Below are positions 7,875-17,000 of a DNA stretch of 64,000 nucleotides, in pieces (within the stretch, counting starts at the first letter, position 1; each line of letters starts with the position of its first letter). Under the pieces are notes generated by a model. It saw only the letters and a program-made list of their open reading frames with translations, did no database searches and had not been told where the DNA came from. Made by a program: the position numbers and the translations under genes. This stretch comes from Pedobacter gandavensis. Lineage in GTDB: Bacteria > Bacteroidota > Bacteroidia > Sphingobacteriales > Sphingobacteriaceae. Location: positions 372,001 through 436,000 of the forward strand of contig NZ_WNXC01000004.1 of NCBI RefSeq assembly GCF_014172405.1, given 5' to 3'.

Positions 7875-9413
7875 TTAATCCCAGATAACCAGTTGATCTC
7901 TGTCTGCCATTTTAAACGTAACATACTCATTTAGCTTCTGTTGAATTTTATATTTTAAAGGCCTGTCTTCCAATTGATAATCTTTATACATCATCAATCC
8001 AATCTGTAATCCCCTATTGGTTAACTTGGTTCTGAATTTAAGATCAGCCCTATCTTCATCCATCAAAACTAGTTTTTGCATTTTAGCTAGAATTTTCTGG
8101 TTGTCTTTCCAGGAATCAATTGCACATGTTTTTACAAGTTTGAGCTTCTCTTCTTTAGACATCGCCCAGTTGATGTTATAGACCTTTTTAAAAAGGTCTT
8201 CATTTTTAATAAATTCTTCCTGTAGTTGGCGGTATTCTTTGACCTGATAAATGGGTGAGAAAAGCATCACACCAAGACCAAAGGCAAACACCAATAAAAA
8301 GGCAGTTATAGATCTCCAGTAGATGGGAACGCTTCGCTTAAAAAGAACTGGATTATATAATAAATAGCCCAATATAAAGCCTGCGATTAATCCACCAAAG
8401 TGAGCCGCATTGTCGACATTCTTCCCAAGCAAACCATTTAGCAGCATAAAAGCAACCACAATGAGTGTACTGATCAGGAGTGCCTTATTTGCATTTTTTT
8501 CAAATGCCTTACTGATGAGTAGGGCAAGAAAAGCTCCAAACATCCCCATAATTGCTCCTGACGCACCTGCCATATAGCCAATTTGATGGTGAATGACACT
8601 AATTAATCCACCACAGATACCGCTCAATAGATAAACAGCGAATGTTTTCCAGCTTCCAAGTTTATTTTCAATCATCAACCCGATATAAACGAGCGCATAC
8701 ATATTAAAAAACAGATGAAGGTAGGAAAGGTGAATAAATTGGTGACTGATTAACCGCCAGATTTGCCCTCCCAACACAGGGGCTCTGGAGTTCGCGCCTA
8801 GCTCTAAGAAAACCTTCTCCTTGATTCCTACAACCATAATTGGATCCATATAGACACCTACTATTTGCTGATAAAGGTTCCTGAGCATGGCAAAAGCCAA
8901 TAAGTAATATAGAATATTCAAAATCAAAAGAATGGGCGTTACCAGATAACCTTTTCTAGGAATAAAGAGGTACAATACGTTTTTGATTTTATTTTTTACG
9001 GCTAAAGGAGATTTTTCAAAATACTGGTCATCCTGAGTTGCAATGTGCTCATGGAATTTTGCGAGTCGTTCTTCCCAAACATCTTTCAAATGAAACTGCA
9101 CATATTCAAATTCATCAAAAAATTTCTGAAGATTCAAGTCATTTTTCCCATAATCATTGAATAGGAGCTGTATTCCTATACATTCGCTTTTGAAAACGGC
9201 AAAATTCAATTTGATACGAATAGAAATTTCTTCCCCATAAGATTGAAGGGAAATCCCCGTATAGGCAATTAAGCCAGATTCGGAAATATGGCTTAGTTTC
9301 CATCCCAGATTTTCGATGGTTTGCTGCGCTATGATGAGGTATCGATCTGCCGGGTAATCACCAAGCGGTATGTATTTTTCAACTTTTGGCGAGTATCCCC
9401 AGCTTAAACCCAT
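7875..9413 (-). CDS. rhomboid family intramembrane serine protease
   Basis: This 512-residue protein has three parts. There is a soluble N-terminal region (about 1-150), a rhomboid membrane domain (about 155-385) and a soluble C-terminal tail of about 120 residues. Catalytic features are visible. These are WR at 219-220, the oxyanion-region H233..N237 (HLFFN), the nucleophile GASG with Ser285, and His338 in NAAHFGG. Rhomboids cut transmembrane helices of partner proteins, and the substrate here is unknown. The long extra-membrane ends are larger than in E. coli GlpG. It begins six bases after the upstream methyltransferase on the same strand. Confidence 0.9.
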   Translation of the reverse strand: MGLSWGYSPKVEKYIPLGDYPADRYLIIAQQTIENLGWKLSHISESGLIAYTGISLQSYGEEISIRIKLNFAVFKSECIGIQLLFNDYGKNDLNLQKFFDEFEYVQFHLKDVWEERLAKFHEHIATQDDQYFEKSPLAVKNKIKNVLYLFIPRKGYLVTPILLILNILYYLLAFAMLRNLYQQIVGVYMDPIMVVGIKEKVFLELGANSRAPVLGGQIWRLISHQFIHLSYLHLFFNMYALVYIGLMIENKLGSWKTFAVYLLSGICGGLISVIHHQIGYMAGASGAIMGMFGAFLALLISKAFEKNANKALLISTLIVVAFMLLNGLLGKNVDNAAHFGGLIAGFILGYLLYNPVLFKRSVPIYWRSITAFLLVFAFGLGVMLFSPIYQVKEYRQLQEEFIKNEDLFKKVYNINWAMSKEEKLKLVKTCAIDSWKDNQKILAKMQKLVLMDEDRADLKFRTKLTNRGLQIGLMMYKDYQLEDRPLKYKIQQKLNEYVTFKMADRDQLVIWD

Positions 9414-9419
9414 ATTTCT

Positions 9420-10169
9420 TTACATTTTTCTTGCTTCTAAGATAATGTAAGGAGATAACATTTTCGAATTAAAAGGAAATATTTTAGTAAAAACTTTTCC
9501 TACAAACCACATGGTTTTCTTTAAAAGACGAATTCCTATCGGTTTTTGCTGTTCATTTTCTAACCATAGGCTAAAGTTTCCAAAATACCTGGATTGTACC
9601 ACCTCAAGTCCTGCTTTCTTACAAATGTCTGCTAACAGCTTTGGATCCATACAATCGATGTTGTGCTTATCGTAATTCTCGCGGTCAAAAGATTTTTGGA
9701 ACCAGCCATTCAGGGCTTTAAAATTAGGGAGGGTAATGAATAGGGTTCCTCCTCGCTTTACAAAGGCAATATGGCGATTGATAATGTCTGTGGTATCATT
9801 AAAATGTTCGATTAATCCGCAAGATAAAACCAGGTCAAATTGTTGGATTGGCTGGTAGTTAAACAAATCCGTTTCGATGATATTTATATCGCTTGGCTTT
9901 AAATGATTGGCCTCCAGAAGCGCATTGGTAACTGGTTGATGTACGAAATAATCTAGTAACGTAACATCAAGCTTAAAATATTTCTTTAAAAACACCGCAT
10001 AATAGCCGGGAAAACCGCCCAATTCAATTGCCGTTCTTACCCCCTGCTTATTAATAATTTCGCCAAGTTCCTGATGAAACAAGTAATTTGATGGAATATT
10101 GACCGTCAAACCGTCCTTACTTTCCCAATAATTTACCCAAAACTGTCTGTCGGTTAACAGGTTTTCCAT
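9420..10169 (-). CDS. class I SAM-dependent methyltransferase
   Basis: This 249-residue protein has a motif I-like AIELGGFPGYY at about 47-57, an acidic LLDY at the end of strand two, and the LSCGLIEHFND block in the post-motif region. It is a soluble methyltransferase of unknown acceptor. It is transcribed against the surrounding glycan genes and sits six bases before the rhomboid gene. The pair may have been inserted into the glycan cluster or may act together. There is no direct sign of transfer. Confidence 0.75.
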   Translation of the reverse strand: MENLLTDRQFWVNYWESKDGLTVNIPSNYLFHQELGEIINKQGVRTAIELGGFPGYYAVFLKKYFKLDVTLLDYFVHQPVTNALLEANHLKPSDINIIETDLFNYQPIQQFDLVLSCGLIEHFNDTTDIINRHIAFVKRGGTLFITLPNFKALNGWFQKSFDRENYDKHNIDCMDPKLLADICKKAGLEVVQSRYFGNFSLWLENEQQKPIGIRLLKKTMWFVGKVFTKIFPFNSKMLSPYIILEARKM

Positions 10170-10378
10170 ATGATATTTTTAGCTATCTTAGTATTTAACG
10201 AGTGGTTTGTTCCCGAATTAATCATTTTCAAACAACTGATTTATTGTCATATTAGGATCATAAACCATTTGTAAGCTTACAGCTTAGGATTGTTTCAATT
10301 TTTAAATTAATTTTAACGGCATACGAACCAGCTCTTCAAGTTTGGAACGAAAATACAGAAGAATTTAACAATAACCGC

Positions 10379-10386
10379 TAATTTTG
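10379..10386 (+). promoter_or_regulatory. Bacteroidota -7 element before the GT4 gene
   Basis: TAATTTTG matches the Bacteroidota -7 consensus TAnnTTTG exactly. I see no TTTG at the expected distance upstream. The element ends only five bases before the TTG start at 10392, so the transcript would have little or no leader. Confidence 0.5.
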
Positions 10387-10391
10387 ATAGA

Positions 10392-11663
10392 TTGAAAGTA
10401 GTTCACCTAAATACATACGAAGGAAATGGCGGCGCCGGAAGGGCTTGCTTAAGGCTAAATGATGCATTAAATGCACATGATGTAAATTCTGAAGTGATGG
10501 TTTATTTTCAATTTAAAGAAAGTAAGCTCACTACTGCTTTTAACCGAAATATTTTTCAGAAAGCAATTGCTATTTTTAAAATTCTTGCTGAGCGTTACTT
10601 GTCGAAAGCTTTCTCTAAAGCATTAAAAACTCCTTTTTCCTTACAATGGTTTGGGAGGTCTGTCATTCATCACCCAAAAGTAAAAGCAGCAGATATTATT
10701 CATTTACACTGGATCAATCATGGATTTTTGTCGCCAAAGTTCCTGGCACAACTAGACGAGCTAGATAAACCAGTGGTTTGGACTTTTCATGATAGCAATG
10801 CATTTACTGGTGGTTGTCATGTCCGTTATTCCTGCGAAAATTATCATAAAGAATGTGGGAATTGCCCACTGCTAAAATTTAGCGGCAAGGATGATTTTTC
10901 CCATAGAAATTGGTTAAAAAAGAAAAAGGCCTATTCTGAGTTAAGTTGTCACATCGTGGCACCAAGTCATTGGATGGCGGACTCTGTAAAATTGAGCAGT
11001 TTATTAGGGACAAGGGCCATTAGCGTAATCCCAAACACCATAGAAACTAAGGTATTTAAGCCTTATGTTAAATCGGAAGCGAAGAAAATATTAAAGATCA
11101 ATCCGGATAAATTTGTGATGATGAGTGGTTTTATGCCTTCAAAAAACGATAAACACAAAGGTACATCCTACCTGATTGAGGCTTTAAATGACCTGGCGAC
11201 CAGACCAGGGATCATAAAAGAAAACATAGAATTGGTGATTTTCGGTAATAAAGACAACGTGGACATGCCGGAATTCCCTTTCAAGACCACATTTTTAGGA
11301 ACCATTGACAATGACCACCACTTGGCCAAATGTTACTCTGCCGCAGATGTTTTTATCACGGCCTCTCTGGAAGACAATCTACCAAATACGGTTATGGAGA
11401 GTCTAGCTTGCGCGACGCCTGTAGTGGCCTTTAAAACTGGTGGCATCCCAGATATGGTAAAACATCTTGAGAATGGATATCTAGCAGATTATAGATCCTC
11501 AGAAGACCTCGCTACCGGAATTGAGTGGTTGTACCATGATGAAAATGCCCCTGATATTCAAAAAGAAGCGAGAAGAACCATATTAACTGAATTCTCAGAA
11601 GCGGTTATTGCAGAAAAACACCTATTATTGTATCAATCCCTGATTAATTTACACCCACATTAA
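10392..11663 (+). CDS. glycosyltransferase family 4 protein
   Basis: This 423-residue GT-B enzyme starts with MKVVHLNTYEGNGGAGRA, a typical GT4 N-terminus. The C-terminal donor-site block SLEDNLPNTVMESLACATPV, with its conserved Glu, is followed by GGIPDMV. The start codon is TTG. No ATG lies in frame upstream before a stop at about 10314, and the next ATG would remove the glycine-rich loop. The central CHVRYSCENYHKECGNCPLL stretch has four Cys, a feature of a subgroup with a possible structural metal or disulfides. It precedes a GT2 gene by 16 bases. Confidence 0.85.
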   Translation: MKVVHLNTYEGNGGAGRACLRLNDALNAHDVNSEVMVYFQFKESKLTTAFNRNIFQKAIAIFKILAERYLSKAFSKALKTPFSLQWFGRSVIHHPKVKAADIIHLHWINHGFLSPKFLAQLDELDKPVVWTFHDSNAFTGGCHVRYSCENYHKECGNCPLLKFSGKDDFSHRNWLKKKKAYSELSCHIVAPSHWMADSVKLSSLLGTRAISVIPNTIETKVFKPYVKSEAKKILKINPDKFVMMSGFMPSKNDKHKGTSYLIEALNDLATRPGIIKENIELVIFGNKDNVDMPEFPFKTTFLGTIDNDHHLAKCYSAADVFITASLEDNLPNTVMESLACATPVVAFKTGGIPDMVKHLENGYLADYRSSEDLATGIEWLYHDENAPDIQKEARRTILTEFSEAVIAEKHLLLYQSLINLHPH

Positions 11664-11679
11664 TTTTAGCATTTACTCT

Positions 11680-12429
11680 ATGCAACCAAAGCTCAGCGTC
11701 ATCACCATCGTTTATAATAATGTAAAGGATATTGAGCGTACGATGCTTTCTGTGTTAAACCAAACTTATCCGAATATTGAATACATTTTGATCGATGGGG
11801 CCTCTACCGATGGCACTAAAGACACGATTTACAATTATAAATCTCGATTAGCGCAGTTTATTTCTGAGCCCGATAAAGGGATTTATGATGCCATGAACAA
11901 AGGGCTTGCCTTGGCAACCGGTGATTATGTGTTGTTCATGAATTCTGGTGATGAGATTTATGCGCCGGTAACGGTTGCTGAGGTTTTTGAAAGTGCATCT
12001 GCTGCGGATATATACTATGGGGAGACGGAAATGTACGATGAAAACTGGCATAGTCTAGGTCAGAGAAGACATCGGGCACCAGAAACATTTAGCTGGAGAA
12101 GCTTTAGGTATGGCATGTGCATCAGTCACCAGGCAATTTATGTGAAACGGAGTCTGGCGGGACCTTTCGATTTGCAATATAAATATAGTGCGGATATCGA
12201 TTGGATTATCAGAGCGGCTAAAAACGCTTCAAGTATTGTCAATACCCACAGTTATGTGGCCAAGTATTTGGTGGGCGGAATTTCTAAAAAGAAACACATG
12301 GCGAGTCTGAAAGAGCGTTTCAAAATATTCACCAAGTATTATGGTTTCGTTCCCAATGTGATCAACCATCTTTTCATTGCGGTTAGTTTAGGACAGTATT
12401 ATATTCGCCACCGTCGTACCAACGATTAA
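11680..12429 (+). CDS. glycosyltransferase family 2 protein
   Basis: This 249-residue GT-A enzyme has SVITIVYNN at 6-14, DGASTDGT at 39-46, EPDKGIYDAMNKG at 63-75 and NSGDE at 88-92. These motifs identify the WcaA/Cps-like subgroup that adds sugars during exopolysaccharide or capsule assembly. The nucleotide-sugar donor is unknown. It is the last plus-strand gene of the glycan region, and it converges with the short-chain dehydrogenase gene across a terminator. Confidence 0.85.
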   Translation: MQPKLSVITIVYNNVKDIERTMLSVLNQTYPNIEYILIDGASTDGTKDTIYNYKSRLAQFISEPDKGIYDAMNKGLALATGDYVLFMNSGDEIYAPVTVAEVFESASAADIYYGETEMYDENWHSLGQRRHRAPETFSWRSFRYGMCISHQAIYVKRSLAGPFDLQYKYSADIDWIIRAAKNASSIVNTHSYVAKYLVGGISKKKHMASLKERFKIFTKYYGFVPNVINHLFIAVSLGQYYIRHRRTND

Positions 12430-12434
12430 GTACA

Positions 12435-12466
12435 TAAAAAAGGGATAAGTTTTTAGGCTCATCCCT
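12435..12466 (-). terminator. intrinsic terminator of the SDR gene
   Basis: On the reverse strand, AGGGATGAG pairs with CTTATCCCT (nine pairs including one G.T, eight-base loop) and is followed by TTTTTT. It lies just past the stop codon of the dehydrogenase gene at 12482. Confidence 0.75.
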
Positions 12467-12481
12467 ACTAATATATCTTGA

Positions 12482-13198
12482 TTAAGGATTGGTGGACCAC
12501 AAAGCTGCTTCTTTCACAAAAACTCTACGGTTTAGTTTCAATTGAGAAACTACCAGTTCTGCAAAGTCCTCTGCCTGCATCACGCGATCAGGGTTACCAT
12601 CAGTTAATTTTAAGTCGATTGCCATATCCGTAGCTACCGTACTCGGCACTAAAGTAGTGACACGAATATTATGTTTACGGCCTTCTTGCATTAAAGATTC
12701 AGACATTCCGATAAGTCCAAATTTGGAAGCGCTATATGCACTTGTCACTGCTGCACCATTTTTACCTGCCGTAGAAGACACGTTTATAATATCACCGGTT
12801 TTTCGTTCTATCATTTCAGGAAGTACGGCACGGGTTACATAGTAAGGTCCTAAAAGGTTAACTTTTATAATCTCTTCCCATTTCGCAGGTTCCAATTCCA
12901 TAAAAGAACCGAAAGCACCAATTCCGGCATTATTGATCAGGATATCAATTGCACCAAGCTCTGATTTTAAAGATGCTATTGCAGTATTTACCCCATTGAT
13001 ATCAGAAACATCCATGGATGCAATTACAGTTTTAACACCATATTGTTTTAGTTCTGCAGCAACTTTCTCTAAATCAGCTATTGTTCTTGCGGCCAAACCT
13101 ACGTTCACACCTTCTTGTGCTAAAGCGATAGCAACAGCCCGTCCAAGTCCTTTTCCGGCACCGGTAATGATTGCATTTTTTCCTTTCAATGATTCCAT
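12482..13198 (-). CDS. short-chain dehydrogenase/reductase (3-ketoacyl-ACP reductase-like)
   Basis: This is a 238-residue NAD(P)-dependent SDR of classical type. The cofactor loop TGAGKGLG is at 12-19, NNAG at 89-92, the catalytic Ser in INVSS at about 139-142, and Tyr155/Lys159 in YSASK. It resembles FabG-like 3-oxoacyl-ACP reductases. Bacterial genomes carry many such paralogues, so the substrate is not fixed. It is monocistronic, with its own -7 element upstream and a terminator downstream. Confidence 0.85.
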   Translation of the reverse strand: MESLKGKNAIITGAGKGLGRAVAIALAQEGVNVGLAARTIADLEKVAAELKQYGVKTVIASMDVSDINGVNTAIASLKSELGAIDILINNAGIGAFGSFMELEPAKWEEIIKVNLLGPYYVTRAVLPEMIERKTGDIINVSSTAGKNGAAVTSAYSASKFGLIGMSESLMQEGRKHNIRVTTLVPSTVATDMAIDLKLTDGNPDRVMQAEDFAELVVSQLKLNRRVFVKEAALWSTNP

Positions 13199-13227
13199 GT
13201 GATCTTGTATTTAGGTTTTATAATATA

Positions 13228-13235
13228 CAAAACTA
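13228..13235 (-). promoter_or_regulatory. -7 element of the SDR gene
   Basis: The reverse strand reads TAGTTTTG, an exact TAnnTTTG match about 30 bases before the dehydrogenase ATG. No clear -33 TTTG is seen at 18-20 bases upstream. Confidence 0.5.
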
Positions 13236-13288
13236 AGAAAAAAGAAGCCCACTGAAGGATCTGTAATTGACTTATGACTTATAAATAG

Positions 13289-13323
13289 AAAAAGCCCCTA
13301 AACATGGAGTTAAGGGGCTTTTT
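13289..13323 (-). terminator. intrinsic terminator of typA
   Basis: AAAAAGCCCCT at 13289-13299 pairs with AGGGGCTTTTT at 13313-13323, with a thirteen-base loop. On the reverse strand the stem is followed by a T run. It lies 23 bases past the typA stop codon. Poly-A and poly-T on both sides mean it could also work in the other direction. Confidence 0.8.
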
Positions 13324-13346
13324 AATGTATTGATAATTCTAAAGAA

Positions 13347-15146
13347 TTATGAGTTTTTGTTGTTTTTACGTGCTGCTTCAGTTAAATGAATCTTACGTAG
13401 ACGCATGCTCAATGGAGTAACTTCAATGTACTCATCAGCCTGGATGTATTCCATAGCTTCTTCCAGAGAGAACTTAATTGCCGGAGCAATACGGTTGCTA
13501 TCATCAGTACCTGAAGCACGCATGTTGGTTAAAGCTTTACCTTTAACGATGTTTACTACTAAGTCATTGTCACGGATGTGCTCACCCATAATCTGACCTT
13601 CATAAACGTCAACACCTGGATCAACGAAGAAACGTCCACGATCTTGTAGTTTATCAATTGAATAAGCAGTAGTACTACCTTTTTCCATTGAAACTAATAC
13701 ACCGTTTAATCTTCCAGGGATTGTACCTTTCCAAGGCTCATAAGCTTTGAAACGGTGTGCCATAATCGCTTCACCACCAGTAGCAGTTAACACGTTATTT
13801 CTTAATCCAATGATACCACGTGCAGGGATTTCAAACTCTAAATGTTGTAAATCACCTTTAGGCTCCATGATTAACAATTCACCTTTACGTTGTGTTACCA
13901 ATTCAATTACTTTACCAGCAACTTCACCAGGAACGTCAACGATTAAAGTTTCAATAGGCTCACATTTTTTACCATCAATTTCTTTAATGATAACCTGAGG
14001 CTGACCTACCTGAAGCTCATAACCTTCACGACGCATCGTTTCGATTAATACTGATAAATGGAGAATACCTCTACCATATACTAAATAAGCATCTGGAGAT
14101 TCAGTTTCAACTACCTTAAGGGCTAAGTTTTTCTCCATTTCTTTGTATAGACGTTCTTTGATACGTTGAGACGTTACAAATTTACCTTCTTTACCGAAGA
14201 ATGGTGAGTTATTAATAGTGAACAACATGTTCATCGTTGGCTCATCAATTTTGATAACAGGCAATTGCTCTGGTGCATCAAAATCAGCGATAGTATCACC
14301 GATATCAAATCCTTCAATACCTACAACAGCGCAGATATCACCAGATTTTACTTCAGTAGCACGGATTTTTCCTAAACCTTCGAAAGTATATAGTTCTTTT
14401 ACTCTTGATTTAACAGTTTTACCATCACGTTTAATCAAAGTAACCGGTTGGTTTTCTTTGATTGAACCGCGGTGAACACGTCCAACTGCAATACGACCTA
14501 CGAAAGATGAATAATCTAAAGAGGTGATTTGCATTTGTAATGTACCTTCATTTGTTGGTGCAGGAGGAATATTCGCTACTACAGCATCTAATAATGCGAA
14601 GATGTCGGTAGTAGGTTTTTGCCAGTCTGTACTCATCCATCCTTGTTTTGATGAACCGTAGATTACAGGGAAATCTAATTGATCTTCTGTAGCCTCAAGA
14701 TTGAAGAACAATTCAAAGATTTGCTCATAAACTTCTTCCGGACGACAGTTTTCTTTATCTACTTTGTTTACAACAACGATTGGTTTTAGACCAAGGGCTA
14801 AAGCTTTTTGTGTAACGAAACGAGTTTGAGGCATTGCACCTTCAAACGCATCACACAATAACAATACTCCATCAGCCATTTTCAATACACGTTCTACTTC
14901 ACCACCAAAATCGGCGTGACCAGGGGTATCAATAATGTTGATTTTTACATCCTTGTACATAACAGATACGTTTTTGGAAACGATGGTAATACCACGTTCA
15001 CGTTCCAAATCGTTATTGTCAAGTATTAAATCTCCTGATTGCTCGTTATCACGGAAGATTGAACAAGAGTGTAAGATCTTATCAACCAGTGTAGTTTTGC
15101 CGTGGTCAACGTGTGCTATGATAGCTATATTTCTTATTTTTTGCAT
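13347..15146 (-). CDS. typA: translational GTPase TypA/BipA
   Basis: This is a ribosome-associated GTPase of the EF-G/LepA family that helps large-subunit assembly and stress adaptation. It has 599 residues, the normal length. The P-loop AHVDHGKTT is at 11-19, the G3 motif DTPGHADF follows, then G4 NKVD. The C-terminal half has the EF-G-like domains and the BipA-specific end. It is monocistronic, with a near-perfect promoter (15169-15198) and a strong terminator. The assignment is firm. Confidence 0.96.
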   Translation of the reverse strand: MQKIRNIAIIAHVDHGKTTLVDKILHSCSIFRDNEQSGDLILDNNDLERERGITIVSKNVSVMYKDVKINIIDTPGHADFGGEVERVLKMADGVLLLCDAFEGAMPQTRFVTQKALALGLKPIVVVNKVDKENCRPEEVYEQIFELFFNLEATEDQLDFPVIYGSSKQGWMSTDWQKPTTDIFALLDAVVANIPPAPTNEGTLQMQITSLDYSSFVGRIAVGRVHRGSIKENQPVTLIKRDGKTVKSRVKELYTFEGLGKIRATEVKSGDICAVVGIEGFDIGDTIADFDAPEQLPVIKIDEPTMNMLFTINNSPFFGKEGKFVTSQRIKERLYKEMEKNLALKVVETESPDAYLVYGRGILHLSVLIETMRREGYELQVGQPQVIIKEIDGKKCEPIETLIVDVPGEVAGKVIELVTQRKGELLIMEPKGDLQHLEFEIPARGIIGLRNNVLTATGGEAIMAHRFKAYEPWKGTIPGRLNGVLVSMEKGSTTAYSIDKLQDRGRFFVDPGVDVYEGQIMGEHIRDNDLVVNIVKGKALTNMRASGTDDSNRIAPAIKFSLEEAMEYIQADEYIEVTPLSMRLRKIHLTEAARKNNKNS

Positions 15147-15168
15147 AAAATGCGTGTAAATTTTTGCG

Positions 15169-15198
15169 CAAAGATACAGTTTATTATCGACATATCAA
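15169..15198 (-). promoter_or_regulatory. typA promoter
   Basis: The reverse strand reads TTG at 15198-15196, then 19 bases, then TATCTTTG at 15176-15169. This fits the Bacteroidota consensus TTTG-N19-TAnnTTTG with one mismatch in the -33 box (ATTG). It places the transcript start roughly 15-20 bases before the typA ATG. Confidence 0.75.
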
Positions 15199-15279
15199 TC
15201 AATTAGTTAAGACCAAATAATGAAAAATAACGAGTCTTTTATAATGCCATCGTTACGTCCGTTTTATTATAAAGGTTTA

Positions 15280-15309
15280 TTGCAGCTACAAGGGGGAATT
15301 CGTACTTTG
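15280..15309 (+). promoter_or_regulatory. possible promoter of the Rossmann oxidoreductase gene
   Basis: TTG at 15280-15282 is followed after 20 bases by TACTTTG at 15303-15309, a -7-like box one base shorter than TAnnTTTG. It falls just upstream of the preferred start 15343. It argues against translation beginning at the earlier ATG codons. Confidence 0.4.
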
Positions 15310-15342
15310 TCAAGTATCCCATTATCTCACTATAAATTCAGC

Positions 15343-16011
15343 ATGAAAAAAAAAGCAATACTACTTGGCGCCAGTGGCTTAATCGGATCGAGTTTGTTAA
15401 CACAACTGCTTGACAGTCCGGAATACGAGGCGGTTTTAGTAATTGTCAGAAAAAAACTGGGCATGGAACACCAAAAACTAAAACAGTTGGTTGTTGATTT
15501 TGAGCGACTCAATGATTTTGCTAAGGAAATAACTGGTGACGTCGTTTTTTGCTGCCTGGGGACTACAAAAAGTAAAACACCAGATTTAGACCTGTACCGT
15601 AAAATCGATTATTTATACCCTTTGGATGCTGCCGCCATTACCCAGGCAAACGGAGCCAAGCAATATCATTTGATTTCATCGATAGGCGCCAACCCAAATT
15701 CCAGCATCTTTTATTCACGTACCAAGGGGGAAACTGAGCGTGACCTGCAGAGTATTCCTTTCCAAAGTATCCATATTTATAGACCCTCGTTACTTGATGG
15801 CGAAAGAAAAGAACACCGAAGCGCAGAGCGGCTGATGATTGGTGTTATGCGTGTTTTAAACCCTATTTTAATCGGAGCTCTCCGTAAATACAGAAGTATA
15901 AAAATTGAAAATGTAGCATTAGCAATGTTAAAAGTATCCTTAAAAGACAATGAAGGTGTATTTATTTATCCTTCGGATAAGATTGAAAAAATTGCTACAA
16001 ATACCACTTAA
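15343..16011 (+). CDS. NAD(P)-binding Rossmann oxidoreductase (HTATIP2/SDR-like)
   Basis: The 222-residue protein starts with MKKKAILLGASGLIGSSLL and carries the dinucleotide-binding GASGLIG at about 9-15. A YSRTKGE block supplies the Tyr/Lys pair of atypical SDRs. It resembles NAD-dependent epimerase-like proteins of the HTATIP2/NmrA type, whose substrates are unknown. The frame is open upstream to 15220, but those 41 residues look unlike coding sequence and overlap a likely promoter, so I chose 15343. It converges with the esterase gene at 16033. Confidence 0.75.
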   Translation: MKKKAILLGASGLIGSSLLTQLLDSPEYEAVLVIVRKKLGMEHQKLKQLVVDFERLNDFAKEITGDVVFCCLGTTKSKTPDLDLYRKIDYLYPLDAAAITQANGAKQYHLISSIGANPNSSIFYSRTKGETERDLQSIPFQSIHIYRPSLLDGERKEHRSAERLMIGVMRVLNPILIGALRKYRSIKIENVALAMLKVSLKDNEGVFIYPSDKIEKIATNTT

Positions 16012-16032
16012 ATAGGCTATCCTAGGAAAGAA

Positions 16033-16845
16033 TTACAACAAATAGGTTTTCCGGCCAAATGCCCAACATAAAAAGCTGGGCATCACTTTAGACCAGGTTG
16101 CTACGTTATGCTTTCCCCCCACCATTTCATAATAGTTGATATCCTCGGGGCGTTTGTATCCTTTTTTTAACAATTCTTTGATGACATCGATCGTATCGTC
16201 GATAGAATCGATAATCATATTGTGGTTTCTATCAGCCGTTTCATCCTCAGTCCCGGTCATGAGCCAGAATTTAAGCTCCGGCTTTATCCTGCTTTCCCTA
16301 ATCATTTTGTGAACCAGACGATCGTCGTCAGTATACCCCTCTTTAAGATCTTTGCCTCGCCACCAGAATGCTCCGGAGAATACTCCTATGAGGTCGAACT
16401 GGAAAGCGTTGTTCCAAGCGATATCAAATGCGGAAATCCCTCCCAGAGAACATCCAGCGAAGGCCTTTTTTCCTTTGACTGGGATTTTCACCTGTCGCTC
16501 AATATAAGGCAACAACTCTGTTAACACAAAACCATTGTATAATTTTGCCGATAATCCTCTACCAAGAAAATCTGGTAGCCCTGCAATTCCATATTCCTGA
16601 ATACGGTTATCTCCGGCATGAATGGCCACCACCACCAAAGGTTCCAGCCTGTTCTTTTCATAGAGCTCATTCAAAGTCTCCTCAAGACCGAATGCTTGAG
16701 CATCCTGTCCGTCATTTAAAATCAGCAGATTTAAAGTTTCATTTCCGAGTAGATTCCTGGGAATAAAAATCTCAAGTGTAACTTCTCTTTTTAAAATGTC
16801 AGAAGGAATGGAATTTTGCGAATGAAAAACTTTGGAAAGTAACAT
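16033..16845 (-). CDS. alpha/beta hydrolase, putative esterase (Esterase D/enterochelin esterase-like)
   Basis: This 270-residue hydrolase has the nucleophile elbow GCSLGG, an early LLILNDGQD block and a late GGKHN that would supply the catalytic His. The fold resembles the PF00756 group (enterochelin esterase, antigen 85). It has no convincing signal peptide. An ATG at 16881 would add twelve residues, but MLLSKVFHSQNS at 16845 better fits homologous starts. It is divergent from a second esterase and from the amidoligase group that follows. It may act on the same ester- or peptide-bearing product. Confidence 0.75.
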   Translation of the reverse strand: MLLSKVFHSQNSIPSDILKREVTLEIFIPRNLLGNETLNLLILNDGQDAQAFGLEETLNELYEKNRLEPLVVVAIHAGDNRIQEYGIAGLPDFLGRGLSAKLYNGFVLTELLPYIERQVKIPVKGKKAFAGCSLGGISAFDIAWNNAFQFDLIGVFSGAFWWRGKDLKEGYTDDDRLVHKMIRESRIKPELKFWLMTGTEDETADRNHNMIIDSIDDTIDVIKELLKKGYKRPEDINYYEMVGGKHNVATWSKVMPSFLCWAFGRKTYLL

Positions 16846-17000
16846 AACAAGGGTATAGCCTACAAAGGTACCATTCTTCACAAAACATCCTGCGCTTGGA
16901 AATGTTTTTACTTAACTAGCAGATTTACAGAAAGACATGACATTTTTTTCTTGTGATTGAAAATAGTTTTCTATACCTTAAAGGAGATAATTTCCTTATT

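Noticed and set aside
15220..15342. Upstream extension of the Rossmann oxidoreductase (41 extra residues)
   Set aside because: The extra sequence is not like the family N-terminus, overlaps a likely promoter, and the dinucleotide-binding loop sits correctly after ATG 15343.
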